This document shows, in pieces, positions 12,199 to 25,736 of a DNA stretch of 64,000 bases (position 1 is its first letter; every line of letters starts with the position of its first letter). Origin of the DNA: Formicarius rufipectus. Lineage: Eukaryota > Chordata > Aves > Passeriformes > Formicariidae. The DNA lies in the NCBI GenBank assembly GCA_013399695.1, contig VXAU01001252.1, positions 62,001 through 126,000 of the forward strand. The letters are read 5' to 3'. Made by a program: the position numbers and the translations under genes. A model generated the notes under the pieces. It was not told the DNA's origin. It worked only from the letters and a program-made list of their open reading frames with translations, and searched no databases.

Positions 12199-13544
12199 TG
12201 CACGTGTGGTGCTGCTGGGGAAGCAGGTAACTAGCTGCGGGACTTAACTGACCTCACCATAACACGGGAGAGAATGAATTGGCAACGAGTCCATAAAATA
12301 ATTAACAACATCTTTCATTTAGCTGTGTGAATTTTATTACTTGGATGTTAAAAACGGGGAGGATGGATTTCATTGCAGATGAAAGGGTGGTTTCCCCTGT
12401 TACTACCAAGCTCAGTGTGCAGTGGGAATGCATTTGACAGAAACACACTTCTGGGGTGAAAGTCGGCACATTCCTGAAAAGGTACAACTGGAATGTAAAG
12501 TTTTCACACCATTTCATTGGGGTAAGTTGAAACAAGGTGACTGATGGTTCCAGCCATGCTCCTGACCAAAGTGTCCCTTACTTGGATGGTTGGTTCAGGG
12601 AGCTGCAAAAGCTCTCCCAGCCTGCAGCAGATAATTAAAACCAGTATGGGTGCAAAATAGTTGTAACAAATGCAAAGCCCTTCAAATGTGTTTCCCTGTC
12701 AGGAGAGAGCAGAAAACAGTCATTTTCATAAGTATTTTGCCTCAACTTTCTTGATATGTAAAGTTACCCAGCTTGCTTTCCACAGAGAGCAAACAGCAAC
12801 TGGCTTTCTTTTTAACAATTAATTTTTCATAAAATGCAAGTTAAAAAAGTATTTGTTTCCATGATATTAAAATCTCTTCTAAAAGCTGATGAATAAAGTG
12901 AGTATTGAAACTGCTGAGATGAGTAGAAAGGAGCAGGGCAGACTACCTGTGCAGCTGGTGCTGAGCCCAATCCTCCTCAGCAGCTGTGGGCAGGAGGGTG
13001 ACAAAGCTCTTGGAAAGCACTCACTCCCTCCAACCTCCACCCACTTGCTCTTTTGTGGGTGGACCATTTCCTGGTGAAACACAAATGGTTCCACCTGTCA
13101 TAAATTACAGATTTTTTTTCTGAGGATGCTGAAATTCATGGCACCTGGAGGGAACCAGAGGCATAAAAGAGTCCTGTGCTCTCATGACTGTTTTTGAGAT
13201 TTGTGCTCTTGCCCTGTACCTCTTTGATTTGAAGTCCTGGCCTTGGACTAGACCCAAGGCAAATAATTATTGCTTCATGCTGTTCTGCTGGCTGGAGAGG
13301 TAAGGTGTGACCTCATCTTCCCTCCATGTGGATCTGCAGGCCTGTAGGGATCCTCTGGGGCAGGAAAGCAGCAGGTAGGAGCCTGGTGTTTCTCTGAGTG
13401 TGAAGGCTGGCTCTGGTGGTATGTTGTAATGGCTGGGAAGTTTCCCACCTTTCTGCCTCTGTAGTGTCATGGTTTTTATTAAAAAAAAAAAAGGTGCCTT
13501 TTTTTGAGTGGTCTGATGTGTGGTGCTGGAGCACAGCCTGTGGG

Positions 13545-13750
13545 CTCTGGCTGTGCTGTTAACTGTGTGCCCAAGGGAAGCACATTCTGGTGACTCCCAT
13601 ATATCATATATAAAATGGGGATAATAATAACCTATGTCACAGGGGTGTTGCAAGACTTAATTAATTACTATTTGCAAAGAGCTTTCAGATAATTGGATTA
13701 GAGGTCCTATATTAACACAAACTGTTATTGTTATTATTTATTTATTATGT
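13545..13750 (+). repeat. MIR-type SINE
   Basis: AAAATGGGGATAATAATAAC, then CTATGTCACAGGGGTGTTGCAAGACTTAATTAA and TTTGCAAAGAGCTTTCAGAT, track the 3' half of MIR (ATGGGGATAATAATACCTACCTCATAGGGTTGTTGTGAGGATTAAATGAG...AAAGCGCTTAGA). The upstream TTAACTGTGTGCCCAAGGGAAG fits the TGTGACCTTGGGCAAG part. The TTATTGTTATTATTTATTTATTA tail also fits. It is on the plus strand and well preserved for its age. Confidence 0.75.
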
Positions 13751-16700
13751 ACTTGTAGAGTTCATCTGTGCAGGATGTTTTTGCTGATCTAGCTTGCAGA
13801 TGTAAACAGTGGAGATTGCATTGAGTTAAAGGGAGCAAAAGAAGTAAATTTCTATTCCAGCTCTTGCTTGTGACCTCCTGAAGGCTAACCCACACTGGTG
13901 GCTGAGCAACAGTTCAGGGAAGTTTTGAGTGGTGACTCCTGCCCTGGGAGAATCTTCATATTCTGGGAAGATGACCAGAAAATGAGTGGGGATGAGTTCC
14001 ATAGTCTGGGAGGCTGTTGTTCAACATGTTCCAGGTTTAGCTTTCCTTCCCAAGTGCCTTTCAGCCCTTGTGTCAGGCACAGGGATGTGGAAGGAGATTC
14101 ATGCAGGATACCAAGACATGTCCCTGTCCCTCTGTGAGATTCACAGCCCAACAGCAGCAGGGCATGAGAAGTGTGGCACTGCAGTGTATGCAAGTTACTG
14201 AGGCTGGGGACCCTGGATTCATTTTTTATATTGGAATATATTTTTGGGGCTCATCTGAAATGGAAAGACATGAGAATAACAGGAATAGTCAGAAGGAGCA
14301 GCATGACGAGGAGCTGGTATTAATGGGAATGGTTCCTGCCATACTCGGTCATGGGACAACATGCACCAAATCTGCACTTGTTTCTACAAAATGAAATTAT
14401 TTGTGAATATGCAAAATGAGCTTCCTAAAGCTGTAAATGCTTTTCCGTCTGATTCCTGCTTCTCTAGGTAATTCACCCCTGAGGTGAATACTTGGGTCAG
14501 AGTTAAATACAGCTGCTTTGGGATTTTGTGGGTATGAAAACAGACTAATTTGGTGCATAAGTCATTTTTAGTGCACTAATTTCCTGTTTTACATGCAAAA
14601 ATGGTTCATAAATGGCACGAAAGTCTTGGGGAAACTAAGCCTAAGCATCTTGCTCAGACAGAGTGAATGCTGAAGTCTTCCTTAAGAGCATATTATATGA
14701 AAACTCTTAGTGCTTCACTTCTTACTGGAGACCAGCAAATCTTTATCAGTTTATAGCTCTGCAGAGGTTATTAGTTGTCTCAGGCTTGCACAGCTCTGCT
14801 TTCCTTCATTAATACTAGGCTTTTAGCCTTTGATTTTTTTTTTTCTTTTTGAAGAGCTCTAAGTCCATAGCTGAAGATCTGAAGTCTTTCTTCATTAAAA
14901 AGCACAACAACAAATACAGTGTGCACATGCAATATTTAGGGAAACAGGGCAGGAGCTGCTGTATCTAGTGGCTCTTCTACAGTGTCTCCAGGTGCTGCTG
15001 CAGCATCTCCCCCTGGGCCCTGAGGCTGGATGCCTCCAGGCAGGTGCCTGGACTGCAGGACAGCAGTTGCTGCCCTGCAGTGCATCAGAGCTTCAGGCCT
15101 TGTGTGGAAATGCACCAGTCTAGGTTCAGACCCACTGAATTGCCTTAAAATGAGGGCTCAGTCTCAACTTCCACACTTTTGGCTCAGGGCTTCCATTAAC
15201 TGTGGACGCGTCTTGCCTTGAAGAAAAACCCAGGAGGGAAGGGGCTGTCCTGGGGGAAGGCACTGAAATCTGGGAAAGTTATGAAAATTCTGAAGTGCAG
15301 CCAAATTTGTATGAAAAACATAGGGATAAAGTTTGTTTCTAGTTGCTGGTGAGTCACCAGCACGGGCAAGTCCTTGGTAGAGCCTGGGGTAGGATTTCAC
15401 AGGGTGAGAGAAGGAGCTTCCTTGGACAGGTGCTGGCTCACCTTTTGGGTTGCAGTTCTCTCCTCCCACGTTCTGTGCTTTCTCAAGCCCATGGCTTGAG
15501 CTTCCAGCCACATGTTCCAGCAGCCTGTGCTGCTGCCTGGGACCTGAAGTAGATGTGTAGGTGGATCCTGAGGGTAGTAGTAGCAGGGAGATGCAGGTGT
15601 GGAGAGCTCAGGGGCTGGCTCCAGTACCAGGTGGGCAGAGTGGCAGAGTCCACAGCAGGCTCAGTGTGCCCAATTTGTGGCCATTTACATGTGAAATTGC
15701 CCTGCTTTAATTTGCATATGCAGTCATAGTAATCACCAGCCAATTAAATTTGTAGTTCACAAAATCTGGGCCTGAAACCTTTACAATTCTTACAAACACA
15801 CTAATCTGAGTGTATATATCACTTCATCAAATTCATGAAACCATAAATTGTTCCTGTCTGGCATCACCAGCTGCATGTGGGAGTCGCTGGGGCTGGGCTG
15901 AAGGAGCCATTGGCCCCATGCAGTGGCTGGGGAAGATATTTTTAATGAGCTCTTCCCTATTCAAGGATTCAATCAGAGCTGTTAGAATGTCAGTGTAAGA
16001 TTCATTGCAATATCTATGGGAGATTTATCTTTATTCTTCCTTTTTTTTTTTTTTTAATGTAGTTGTCCTGGAGGAGTTGTTACAATGTCAATAAATGTGT
16101 CGTCTACATTTGTTAGTGCAAATGCAGTTATAAAATGTCAGAGATTTGTTTCAAGTTTTCTATTTCTGCCTTATCACTGAAGAACAGAAGTGGCTGCAAA
16201 ATGGGCAGAGTGATGGGCTCATGGCAAGGTGGGGAGTGAGCCTCTGGCCACCCCAGCCCTGGAGATCCTGCTTCCCTGCTGAGGCTTGGGTTGTGGGGTG
16301 TTTTGGGTCTCCAGCCCAGGATGGGGACAGCGAGGGATTGTGGAGGTCTTTTCCATGGACAAGAGGAGCTCAGTGCTGCACTGGTACCCAGCCTGGCACG
16401 GCAGCATCCATGCTCCCAGGAGCTGCCTCCTCCCCAGCTGGAAACATCTGTAAGCACCCAGACAGCAACTGACCCCTATGAGAGCAGATCTAAAAAATGT
16501 AGTCTGTCTACTCAGCTTTAATCATCCTCTTCCTGACCCAGAGAGGCACATGTTCAATACCTTCTCCAGCCTTCCCAGAGGACACCTACTGTGTCTGCAC
16601 TTACCCCTCTATGCAGTTCAACTTCTCAGGCACATCCTGCTAATTTAGCAGAGCATCTCTGAATAGTTGTTGGAGCAAGGCTTTATCATAGCCAGATGCT

Positions 16701-18328
16701 GTTGATGACTTGAGGTTTGGCTTTTGTTCAGTGAGAAGAGCTCTAGCAATTGAAGCACTAAGTCTGGGGCTGGCTATTGCAGAGCCAGATGGTTTCGTTC
16801 CAAATGTTTAAATTCTATAAATCTTTAATCTATAAATTCTCTTGTCACTATGAAAATGATAGGTTAAATTTTGCAATCCTTGTAGATAGTTACCCTCTGA
16901 GTAGATATCATCAAAGATTAAAAAGTCATTATTTCTTGCCTTTTTATATATTTTTCCTTCTTTGTAATTTTTGTATAAGTTCCTACAGGGGGAAAAATTA
17001 TTCGAAGCTCTGAGTTTGAAAAACATCAGAAATCAGCTTCTCTGAACTGAATTTGAAAGATTTTTTTCCAATGCATTGCTTCTCTTTGGTCTAGCTGCAA
17101 TGCTGAAGGCCTTGGTGTGTATTTGTGGGATTTTTTTTCCCTATTTATATTCCAGCCAACTGCAAATTTTATTCTCCCAGTGATATTTTACAGAAAAGCT
17201 GTTACCCCATTTTTGCCCTTGTTCTTCTGGTTTTAAGCCTGTAAGCACCACTATTTTTCTGCCCTCTTAAATCTTGGAAAGCTCTGGTGTTGTTGCTTGT
17301 TGGCTGTGGCTGAGGTTGAAGGGCACCGTGCTATGTTTGTTTGTCACCAACATAACTTTTGCAGAATAATGTGGCTTAAAAACCTTGGAGAAATCATGTT
17401 TCTGCTCACTCACTGTGCTGAGAGGTGAGAGGCCTGGCTGCTTGTGGGGGTGTGATGATCTGTGTGCCCTGCTGAAGGTCCGAGCTGCCAAGTGCTGATG
17501 TCAGGATGTGCAGAGTAGATACAGGGGCTTGTGGCTTTCCCTGCCAGTGCTGCACTGCCCTGCCTGCTTGGTTTTACCTGGTTCATGATGCCTTGACCCA
17601 GTGGGATAGTCCCTTCTGCATGGGATGGCTCTGTATGTAGCAGCCTATACCATAGGATGAGGGAATGCTTCTCTGGCTGAAGAACACAAAGCAATTCCAT
17701 AGTCTTGCAACAGATTTTATACCTGACCAGTTATGGATTTGGGAGATGGGACACACTTTCCTGAAAAGAGAAATGGGGTCCTGGGAGTAGGTGGACTCAG
17801 ACCTGACCTAGAGGCTTAGTCCAGGGAAGAAAGATGTTTAGCCTGCTCCAGTCTAAATCTCCCAATGCCTAACCATATTTCTGTGTGTACCTGAACTATC
17901 TGCTGCTCAGTAATTGTTGCAGGCAGTGTGTGGCTGATCAGCATTTCAGGGACCTAACACTGGGCTCCAAAATGTGGGAGTGAAACTGTACAGGCTGCTT
18001 TAAATCTGTGAACTTACCTGCAGTCATAAAACCAGTCTGGGCTCACAGGTGGTTGGCTTGCCGTAGCCAGGAATGTGCCCACCCCTCCCAAGTGTGCTGC
18101 CAGGGCAGAGCCCAGCCCTGCTCATGCTGTCCAGGTGGTGATATGTAGGGAGAGGAAAACCTGTACAATTTAACCACCTCCAGAAGGCAACAGCTTGCAG
18201 TAAGCTCTTAGTGCTGATGCTTTGCTCCAGCATAACTTTAAAATTGTTAGGGACAAAGCTTTCAATGTATTTGCCTGAGTTTATGCAAATGTATTAAAAT
18301 GAATGCAAATTGCAATCTATTGATTTTT

Positions 18329-18991
18329 TTAAAATGATATTGGCAGGCATGAATGAGGCAGAAACACACCGCACTGATTTTTCACTATCTTGCATCTTTT
18401 CAAGCACTTTTCTCTTGTGCACAGTGAACAGAAGTGTCTGAAACTCTGTTTTATCCTCACTTCATAAAGGCCAGAAAGCTGAACACACAGTGAAGAGAAA
18501 CAGAGCCCAAAACCATTAACCATTTTGAAACTGAAGAGGATTACTGTCACCAGATCCATGTATCGGTGAACAGAAAACACATGTGGAGGGGAGCAATTTG
18601 TGCTCAGTGTGTGACAGAACCAGAAGAGCAGTAACTTGTGTTTGCTGGCAGGAGTGAGCTTGGGAAACATCCCAGGAGGGGAAAGAGGTTGGGGGAGGCT
18701 TGAGCAGAGGTTCATGGAAAGCCAGTTCCTAGGGCAGCCCTTGGGGTGGGCAGATGTGAGGAGTGCTGTGTGTTGGGAACCCCAGCAGTGTGTTGCAATG
18801 CTGAGAGTGGCAGATAAGGGCCCTGCTGTGGAGAAGAGGCACTGAGTGATGGCAGCCTGCCTGCCTTGGGGCCAGGACATGGACCTATGGCTGATGTGCC
18901 CCAAGCAGAGCTGGGCATCTGAACCCAGCTGATGGTGCTGGGGGAGCCCTGGGATGCAGGATCTGGGCTCCCCAAAGCACTGCTCCTCCAA
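18329..18991 (-). other. 220-codon open frame of unknown status
   Basis: This minus-strand frame runs 220 codons from ATG to stop. The translation is rich in Cys, Ser, Pro and His and shows no signal peptide, clear transmembrane segment, repeat or family motif that I recognise. Nothing in its context (no CpG island, no adjoining exons) supports a gene. Its length is unusual for chance at this base composition but not prohibitive over a window this size. Most likely spurious. Confidence 0.12.
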
Positions 18992-20944
18992 GGCTTGTGC
19001 AGCAGGAGACGTGGCCCCGGCCCCCCAGCTGCAGCTTGTACTGAATGACTTAGTGTTTTATTTTTGAATTCCTTTTTAGTTTATAATAACTCTTGGGTTC
19101 CACATCTCCTATCCATGTTGTTTTTTTGAAGTCTGTTATAGAGCAGTAGTGTCTATCAATACCACATGGTTTTTATTTACGTGAGTTTGCTAAAGGATAC
19201 ACAAATAAGGTGACTCTCGATCTGGCGCCCAAGACAGGCAGGTTGGGAGGGCACTGGTGCTGGAGCGGTTGTTATGACTTAGCTGTGTGTTGAAGGACAT
19301 CAGCCCTGTGCTCTGCTGGTGGGATAGTACATAGGGACAGGCTGAAAGCTTTTTATAATTTCAGTTTTTCTGTTTGTTTGAAAAACTCTCCAGTGTTTTC
19401 TTTATAAGGTGGTTGATTTGAAGCTGAGGGCTGTAAGGCTTGGGGAGGCACAGAGCAACATGTCTTCTTGGCAGCTACAGCAAGAGAGCCCAGGCAAATC
19501 TTCGGGGGTCACTGTCAGAGGCTGTAGCACAAAACACATAAGTGGAGTGACTCTGGGGCTAATGCTGTGCCCAGAGGCCCAGCTCAGCATCAGAGGGAAT
19601 CACCTTTTTGTGACCTTCCTGTTGTTGCATGGTGCCTCTCACCTTGATACTTGTTCCCTTCTAGTAGGTGTGGCTGGGGACTGATGCCAGATGATGGTTT
19701 CTTGGGGACCTGTGCAGGTGTTGCAATTTCAGTGCATTCCTGAAAATGTAGGTAAACATCTCCAGTTGCAACTTGAATTTGTCATGGCAGATTTGTGGTG
19801 TTTTGTTTGTTTGTTTTCCTTTTTTATTTTTTTGGGAAGTCCTCATAGCAGCCTTGCAGAGGGAATGGGCACAGAGGTCAAACCTCCTTCATCTGGATAA
19901 TTGCATTTCAACATCAGGGCACTACAGGAAAGGGAGGCTTGTCCTGTTTCCAGCCTGCACAGACTCCTGTCCAGGAGAGTTTGTCATCATTAAAGTTTTG
20001 TGACAAGCTGAACTCAAACACTGGAGGAGGGATAAAGCATGGGAGACATGTTTGGTATCCTCAGTGTTATACATAACTGCCAGACATGGTGGAAGTAACA
20101 TGATGAAGAAGAATTGATGACTTCTGTCAGAAGCACTAAGGGAAACATTTCTGTTGGAAGGGAATTACATGGTCATGTTTGTATGGCTTTTCAAAGGAAA
20201 ATATTTCCTATTAATTGGCTGCAGTGCAAAACTTGGGATAGAAAATGGTTCCTCAAGTCTGGTTCTATATAGAAACCAACGAGGTAGAGCAAGTTTGTTG
20301 CTAACCTGCAACTTATATAGTATTGCTTTATTGGGGAGTCTTGTTAAATCCTAATCCCACTGTTATATACCCATTTATGGAGCAAACACTCAATGCTCTT
20401 CTACTGTTTTAATATACTATTTACTTAATGGGCCATTGACATAATAATTTGATGGAGATTCCAGTCATACCATGTTACCAAGCCATGATGTATTGATATA
20501 GCCACATATTAATGGTGGAGGGTAAGCATGTTATATTATTATCCATGACCCATTTAGTTTCTGGCTATTTTAAGGACATAGTTCTCTAGATGTTGGTCTT
20601 TATAGACCTGATTTTAAGAAGTCTCAGTATTCCTAGCTTCCACTGAAGTGGATTGTTTCCTGATGGATCCATATTTCAGGGTTACTTGAGGGTCTCTCTC
20701 TATTACAACCTGTGAGCACTTCACTGTGATTGTATGTTTCCACCTGCAGTTGGAGATTGTTTGATTACTGTTAAATGTTTTATTCCATTTTTATCCAAAG
20801 GATAATCAAATAAGGCTTTTCTTTCCCTTTTTAGTTTTCTACTTGATCAATCAGAAAATGCCTATAAGGTCAAAGGGACTGCTTCTGTCAGGAAAGCATG
20901 CACAGCTACAGGCTGAGGGAAAAGTAGCTGGAAAGCTGCCTGTA

Positions 20945-21430
20945 GAAAAGGACCTGGCAGCAGCTGAACATGAGCCAGTGTGTGCCCAGGCCAATGGCAT
21001 CCTGGCTTGTATGAGCAATAGTGTGGCCAGCAGGACCAGGGCAATGACTATCCCCCTGAGTACAAACCTTATGGGGAGTGGCTGAGGGAGCTGTGATTGC
21101 TCAGCCTGGAGGAAAGGATGCTCAGGAGAGACCTTGTTGCTCTCTACCCAAAAGGAGGTTGTAAATAAATGGAGGTCACCCTCTTTTCCCAAGTAAAAAG
21201 CAAAAGAATAGGAGGAAATGGCCTCCAGTTGCACCAGGGAAAGCTGAGTTTAGATATTAGGAACGATTTCTTCACTGAAAGGGTGGACAGGCATCAGACC
21301 AGTCTGTCCAGGGAAGGATTTAAATACATGTAGATGTGGAACTTAGAGACATGGTTCAGTGGTGGGCTTGCTGGGTTAATGGTTGGACTCAAAGTTCCTT
21401 TCTAACCCAAATAATTATGACTGTGATTGG
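20945..21430 (+). mobile_element. CR1 non-LTR retrotransposon, 5'-truncated and internally deleted
   Basis: The sequence follows the 3' end of CR1. It starts in the end of the reverse-transcriptase reading frame (GCTGAACATGAGCC ... CCAATGGCATCCTGGCTTGT ... AGTGTGGCCAGCAGGACCAGGG). It continues through GAGACCTTGTTGCTCTCTAC, GGAAATGGCCTCCAGTTGCA, TTTCTTCACTGAAAGGGTGG and GACATGGTTCAGTGGTGG, and ends near AACCCAAATAATTATGACTG. A block normally present between the CCCCTGTACTC region and the CTTATGAGGAGCGGCTGAGG region is missing (around 21055-21080). Stops and frameshifts make it non-functional. The terminal 8-bp repeats are decayed. Confidence 0.92.
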
Positions 21431-24400
21431 TACAGATACATTTAGTTGCTCACAAACAGGATTATTGTGCTTCAGTTACAATAGTGTAGAGCTATATAGC
21501 AGAAAATATGATCTCTTCTGTCTTTCACCCCCCTCATGCTCAGATTATTAATAACAATATGAAAATACAAGGGACCAGCATGCAGATTCTGCTCTTTGTG
21601 GGGTGCCTGCAAAATTAAGTGATCATTATAAATAGGAGGCAAAATTGGCATTTTATCTGTCTCGTACGCTGTAATTAAGTAGCTGATTTCTTCCTGATGT
21701 AGCAGCGGTAGTGGCTATGGAAAAGAGGAGAAAGGGTAATAGTCTTTCCAATCAGTTCTGGGAGGCTGCCTTACACAGGCAAATAAAGATATAAAGTATG
21801 GAAAGTGTAGGTGACAAGGCAACAGAAGAGTCGGTAAGAAGAACTAAAATAAGAGTTGTGATTTTCAAACAGATTGAAAAGGATGTTGAAATCTTTGGGT
21901 GGAAGAAAAAAGGGTGTGACGCTGTGGATACCTGGCACAGGGAGGACAGTGCCTGAGGGCAGAAGCAAGGAACTGGGATGCATGAGGAGTTCAGCCAGAT
22001 GTTTTGGAGTAGGTGTTTTTAACATTCTGGACTGATTTTAACATTAAAATTTAGGTGCAAAATTAAAGGAACACACTGCTTGCAGAAAGGCAAATTTTTG
22101 CAGTAGTTGCTGAACAGTTACCAGAGAAGCCACCATCCTGCCCATCTCACCTGCCCTGATGGTGATGCTTACAGGGAGCACACAGGTCACCCTGCAACCC
22201 CATGCTTAGCCTCAGTGATGAGAGGCACCTCCTGTGACTGTCTTCTGCAGTGTGAAGGCTGTTCCCTGATACAATCCTGGCTGCTTTCCCTAGAGTATAA
22301 TCGGGACTTGTAGGAACATCTTTAGAAGAGGCTCTGCTAAATGTGTTAAATTGTGTATTTGGGTAATGTCATGTGTAGATGTACATGTTTCATACTTAGT
22401 AATTCAGGGAGAGCTATTCATGCTGTGCACTGGATAATGTAAAATCCTGTAGAAAGTGTAATATGGCAGTATATAATTAAAACTATATGATGTGGCTGTA
22501 CCAAGGAACTTGGTCTACTACAAGGAACTACTGAGGTCTTGAAGGAAACCATTTTTTTTGCCATTTTTTAGCTTTTCAAACTTGCTTTCTTTTTTGTAGA
22601 ACTACCATTTTCTTAATGTTGGTGCTTGTAAATAACTTTCTAAGCTTCTCAGATAAGGAAAAATTTGCCTCCTTTCCTTCTTGAGTTGTTCTGCCTACAT
22701 AATGTTGGTGGAAACTGCCAAGCAGGGTCTGACATCCTGAGAGAGGTGAGGCTGCTACAGCTCCATGCTCCCAGGTCCAACCAGTAGCAAGGCTGAAGAT
22801 GTATTGCTACTAGGCACATACATTGCATGAAAATATATATATGTATATACACACACACAGCTGGTGACAAAGAACAGCAAGCACAGAGTGCTTGCACAAA
22901 TTCAGGAATCATCAAGAGCAGCTTCATCCTGCTCTGTCTGGGTTCCTGCCATCCCTGGCCCTCCAGGCTTGTGCTGGGCTGGTGGCCCTGAGGAGCTGCT
23001 GCTGCAAGGGGAGGCTTGGCACCCTTGCTGCCTAACAGAGGACACCCTGAGAACTGTCTGGGGCTGCCAGTGCTGCCTTGTCCCCAGAGGTTCTCCCTCT
23101 CACTCCTTGGAGTGTCTGGCCTCTCTTATCCCTGAACCCTCCAGTGGGTCTCACTTGACACTTCACTCACAGAGTCTTCCTGGACCTGCTTGGGATGGAG
23201 TGAAGACAATCTGAGGCCTTCTCCAGAAAGTCCCTGCAGTGGTTGGGGGAGGAATACGGATGTGCAGGAATTATCCCACTTGAACTTGGACAACTGGCAG
23301 CCATATGTGTAAGCAAACAAAGTTTTACTGCTTCTCTAAGGGAGATGGTTTTAAAAGCTTTATATTCTTGCCAGTTGGCTAAGAAGCAAGCAAGGAACAA
23401 TAGATTCAAGCTGAAATAATTTGCATTTATGATGAAGACAAGGAATATCTACCTTGCATTTTCCTAAAAAAGAAAAATTAAACCCCATTTTTAATTAACT
23501 GATAAACTATTAATCAAATTTTTGCAATGTTAGGTGACACATTATTCATTTAGATAGAATGACTGTGAACTTAAACTAATCAAATCTGATTTGCCCACAT
23601 ATGCTTGATTGAAATACATTTTAACTAGCATATACAAAGAGAAAATCTTGGATTTCTTACCTAATCTTCAGAGTATACTGCTGAGTTAATAAGGGCAGTT
23701 TTTTTTAAAATGAGACCACCATTTCTTAATCTGCATATCAAAATCAAGAGCAACTTAATTGCAAAACACATATTCCTGAAATCTAATCATTATACTGCTT
23801 TAGGGTATTTTATTGAAGCATGTTAAATTATGGACAGAATATTAATGATGAAGCTAATCAAACCCAATTAGTCACTTCTAACAATAGTCACATAAATATA
23901 CAAGTCAGGTACTAAAGTACTGTAGGTATGGTTTTAAGGTTTTTTTTTAATATAAAATTTATGTTGTATATATGAATTATATACTCGTTATTTTTAATCT
24001 AAAAATCTAGGACAAGTCATTTCAAAGAAAATGTGATATGCCAGAAGACAATGGGACTTGTCCCTTACCATTAGAACTGACAGTCCTGATTTTTGAATAT
24101 ATGAGAGTTGCTCTGACATGAGGCTGATGGGCACATGGTTAATAGGACAGAAGGGTGGATCTGCTCAGGCTGCCAAACGTGGGAAGTCGGACGTGCACGT
24201 GCAGTTTTCTCTCTGCCTGTGTTGTGATCACCCTGACTGCACAAACTAGTCGTCTGTGTGTACAGTCTAGTCTCAGGCTGCATGGTACAAGATTTGCATA
24301 TGCTGCTATAATAACTGTAGTATATAATAATTACACATGGATTGTGCCTGCATTAAAAATCAGCATCTTGTAGAGATTTAAGCACAATGCTTATCTTTAT

Positions 24401-25330
24401 GCTGATTCGTTTGTGTGTAGTTTTATATTGATATTTTGGGTGGCTTTCAGTTTGTTTCAGCTTCCTACTTGTTAATTATGAAAGGGCAGCTCTCATCTTA
24501 CTTTAGGTCTATCTACTCCATCAGAAAATCCCCACAATGCAGGGGTCACAGATGACCTTCTACTGATGTATCTTTTGAAAGATGATGTGTTTTGAAAATC
24601 CTTTTAAACCGCAACTCTTAGAGCTTCCATAATTATTCAGGTCACATAAAAGAATGACTTAGCATATTTATAACCCCTCTTTGCACTTTCAGATTTAAGG
24701 ACATGTATTTTCTAATTTGTAATCATCTAATTTTAAAAAGGGGTATCCATAAATAATGGGTATGGTTTTAGTGCCAGACAGGGAAGCCCTGACAGGATTT
24801 GTGATGCTGCCGGTGCCAGTGGCTGTGCTGTGTCAGGAATGGAGCAGCATTTTCCTCCTACAAGTCATAAGTGCTGGTGGCTCAGACACTGCACTTCTGC
24901 TTGGCCCCATGCAGGGCTGTCACAGCCAGGTGTGAGGGCTAGCTAGGGTGCTGGGAAAAAAGGGACTGGGAAGCCTCCCCTGCCAGTTTTCATGGAAAAT
25001 GGGTCTGGTGAGGGGCAAGGAGAGCAGCTGTCACAGGCAGCGAGGAGGGAAAGGGAGAGTGTGGCTTTCATAGGGAGCTGTTGGGCACAGCTCCACGGGC
25101 TGGAACCACAAACAGGCATCAGTAAGGACAGGGATGGATTTGTTTAACCATCACATGGCTCTGTGGTAGGGAGAAGCTTGCTGTCTGAGGGGCCGCCTGG
25201 CAAACATCTGTCTGGGAGCAGGTTCATGGCTTCCAGAGGGGTGACTGAGGTGCAGCTCCTGGAGGATGCTACCTGTGCCACCAAGGGTGAAACTCACTTT
25301 TCCACACTGATTCCTCCTTTAATAGCAAGA
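21431..25330. other. Intergenic DNA, mostly AT-rich
   Basis: No recognised gene. A compound (TA)n/(CA)n microsatellite lies at 22831-22859. The interval 23400-24110 is notably AT-rich. A minus-strand segment near 23661-23740 has a GTAAGA donor and an acceptor-like ATGCAG, but carries only about 22 codons and is not called. Confidence 0.45.
22831..22859. repeat. Compound TA/CA microsatellite
   Basis: Alternating AT dinucleotides (ATATATATATGTATATA) run directly into a CACACACACA tract. Short, and probably polymorphic in copy number. Confidence 0.85.
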
Positions 25331-25522
25331 TTACATGCAGGTGCTTGTGCTAGAAACCAGCCAAACCACACTGGCTGCTGTGTCCAGAAAATAGCTCTGT
25401 ATCAGAGGTCTGGACAGTCCCTCCAGAGACACTGGTGGGGGGAGCAGCCCCTGTCCATCAATGACTGTGTTGACAGCAATCAATAGCAAGCCCTTGAAAA
25501 CAGTCTGTAATGACACTGGGAT
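25331..25522 (-). CDS. Candidate terminal coding exon of an unrecognised gene
   Basis: Read on the minus strand, a strong acceptor (CTCCTTTGCAG, ending at 25523) is followed by 63 open codons and a TAA at 25331-25333. The translation starts IPVSLQTVFKGLLLIAV, continues with a PPPVSLEGLSRPLIQ stretch and ends near SVVWLVSS. It looks like amphipathic helices of a folded protein and uses common vertebrate codons (many CTG and GTG). It is in phase 0, matching the phase-0 end of the open segment 224 bp upstream (25747-25879 or longer). I do not recognise the family. The plus-strand frame over the same bases looks less protein-like. Chance is a real alternative, since open runs of about 60 codons are expected several times in a window this long. 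Confidence 0.35.
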   Translation of the reverse strand: MPVSLQTVFKGLLLIAVNTVIDGQGLLPPPVSLEGLSRPLIQSYFLDTAASVVWLVSSTSTCM

Positions 25523-25736
25523 CTGCAAAGGAGTTTTCTCAAATCAGTGTAAGATTAGTTGAAATCCACTTCTATTAAAAGAAAATACTTCATGAAATAA
25601 AAGCTGCTGTTAAAAGTAGCACTGAAGCTTTAGGTTTAGACAAGACTTAAATTTTTACCTACTCTGCAATTCCAAATTGGTTTGTCATAAGTAGTGCTCA
25701 CGTCCACAAAAACAGGCTGAGGAACCAAGGGCTGAC

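Larger units (their letters stand above)
10640..20940. other. Intergenic DNA between the orphan CpG island and the CR1 fragment
   Basis: No recognised gene. A MIR-type SINE sits at about 13545-13750. Homopolymer runs occur at 13482-13492 (A) and 16041-16055 (T). A 220-codon minus-strand frame at 18329-18991 is the longest outside the CpG islands, but it has no family resemblance. A basic 68-codon minus-strand frame at 11992-12198 is discussed separately. The rest is unique, featureless sequence as far as I can tell. Confidence 0.5.

Noticed and set aside
13267..13653. 128-codon minus-strand frame
   Set aside because: It overlaps the antisense of the MIR at 13.6 kb and has no protein features.
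20843..21234. 80- and 127-codon frames near 21 kb as genes
   Set aside because: They lie across the decayed CR1 element and are retrotransposon debris.
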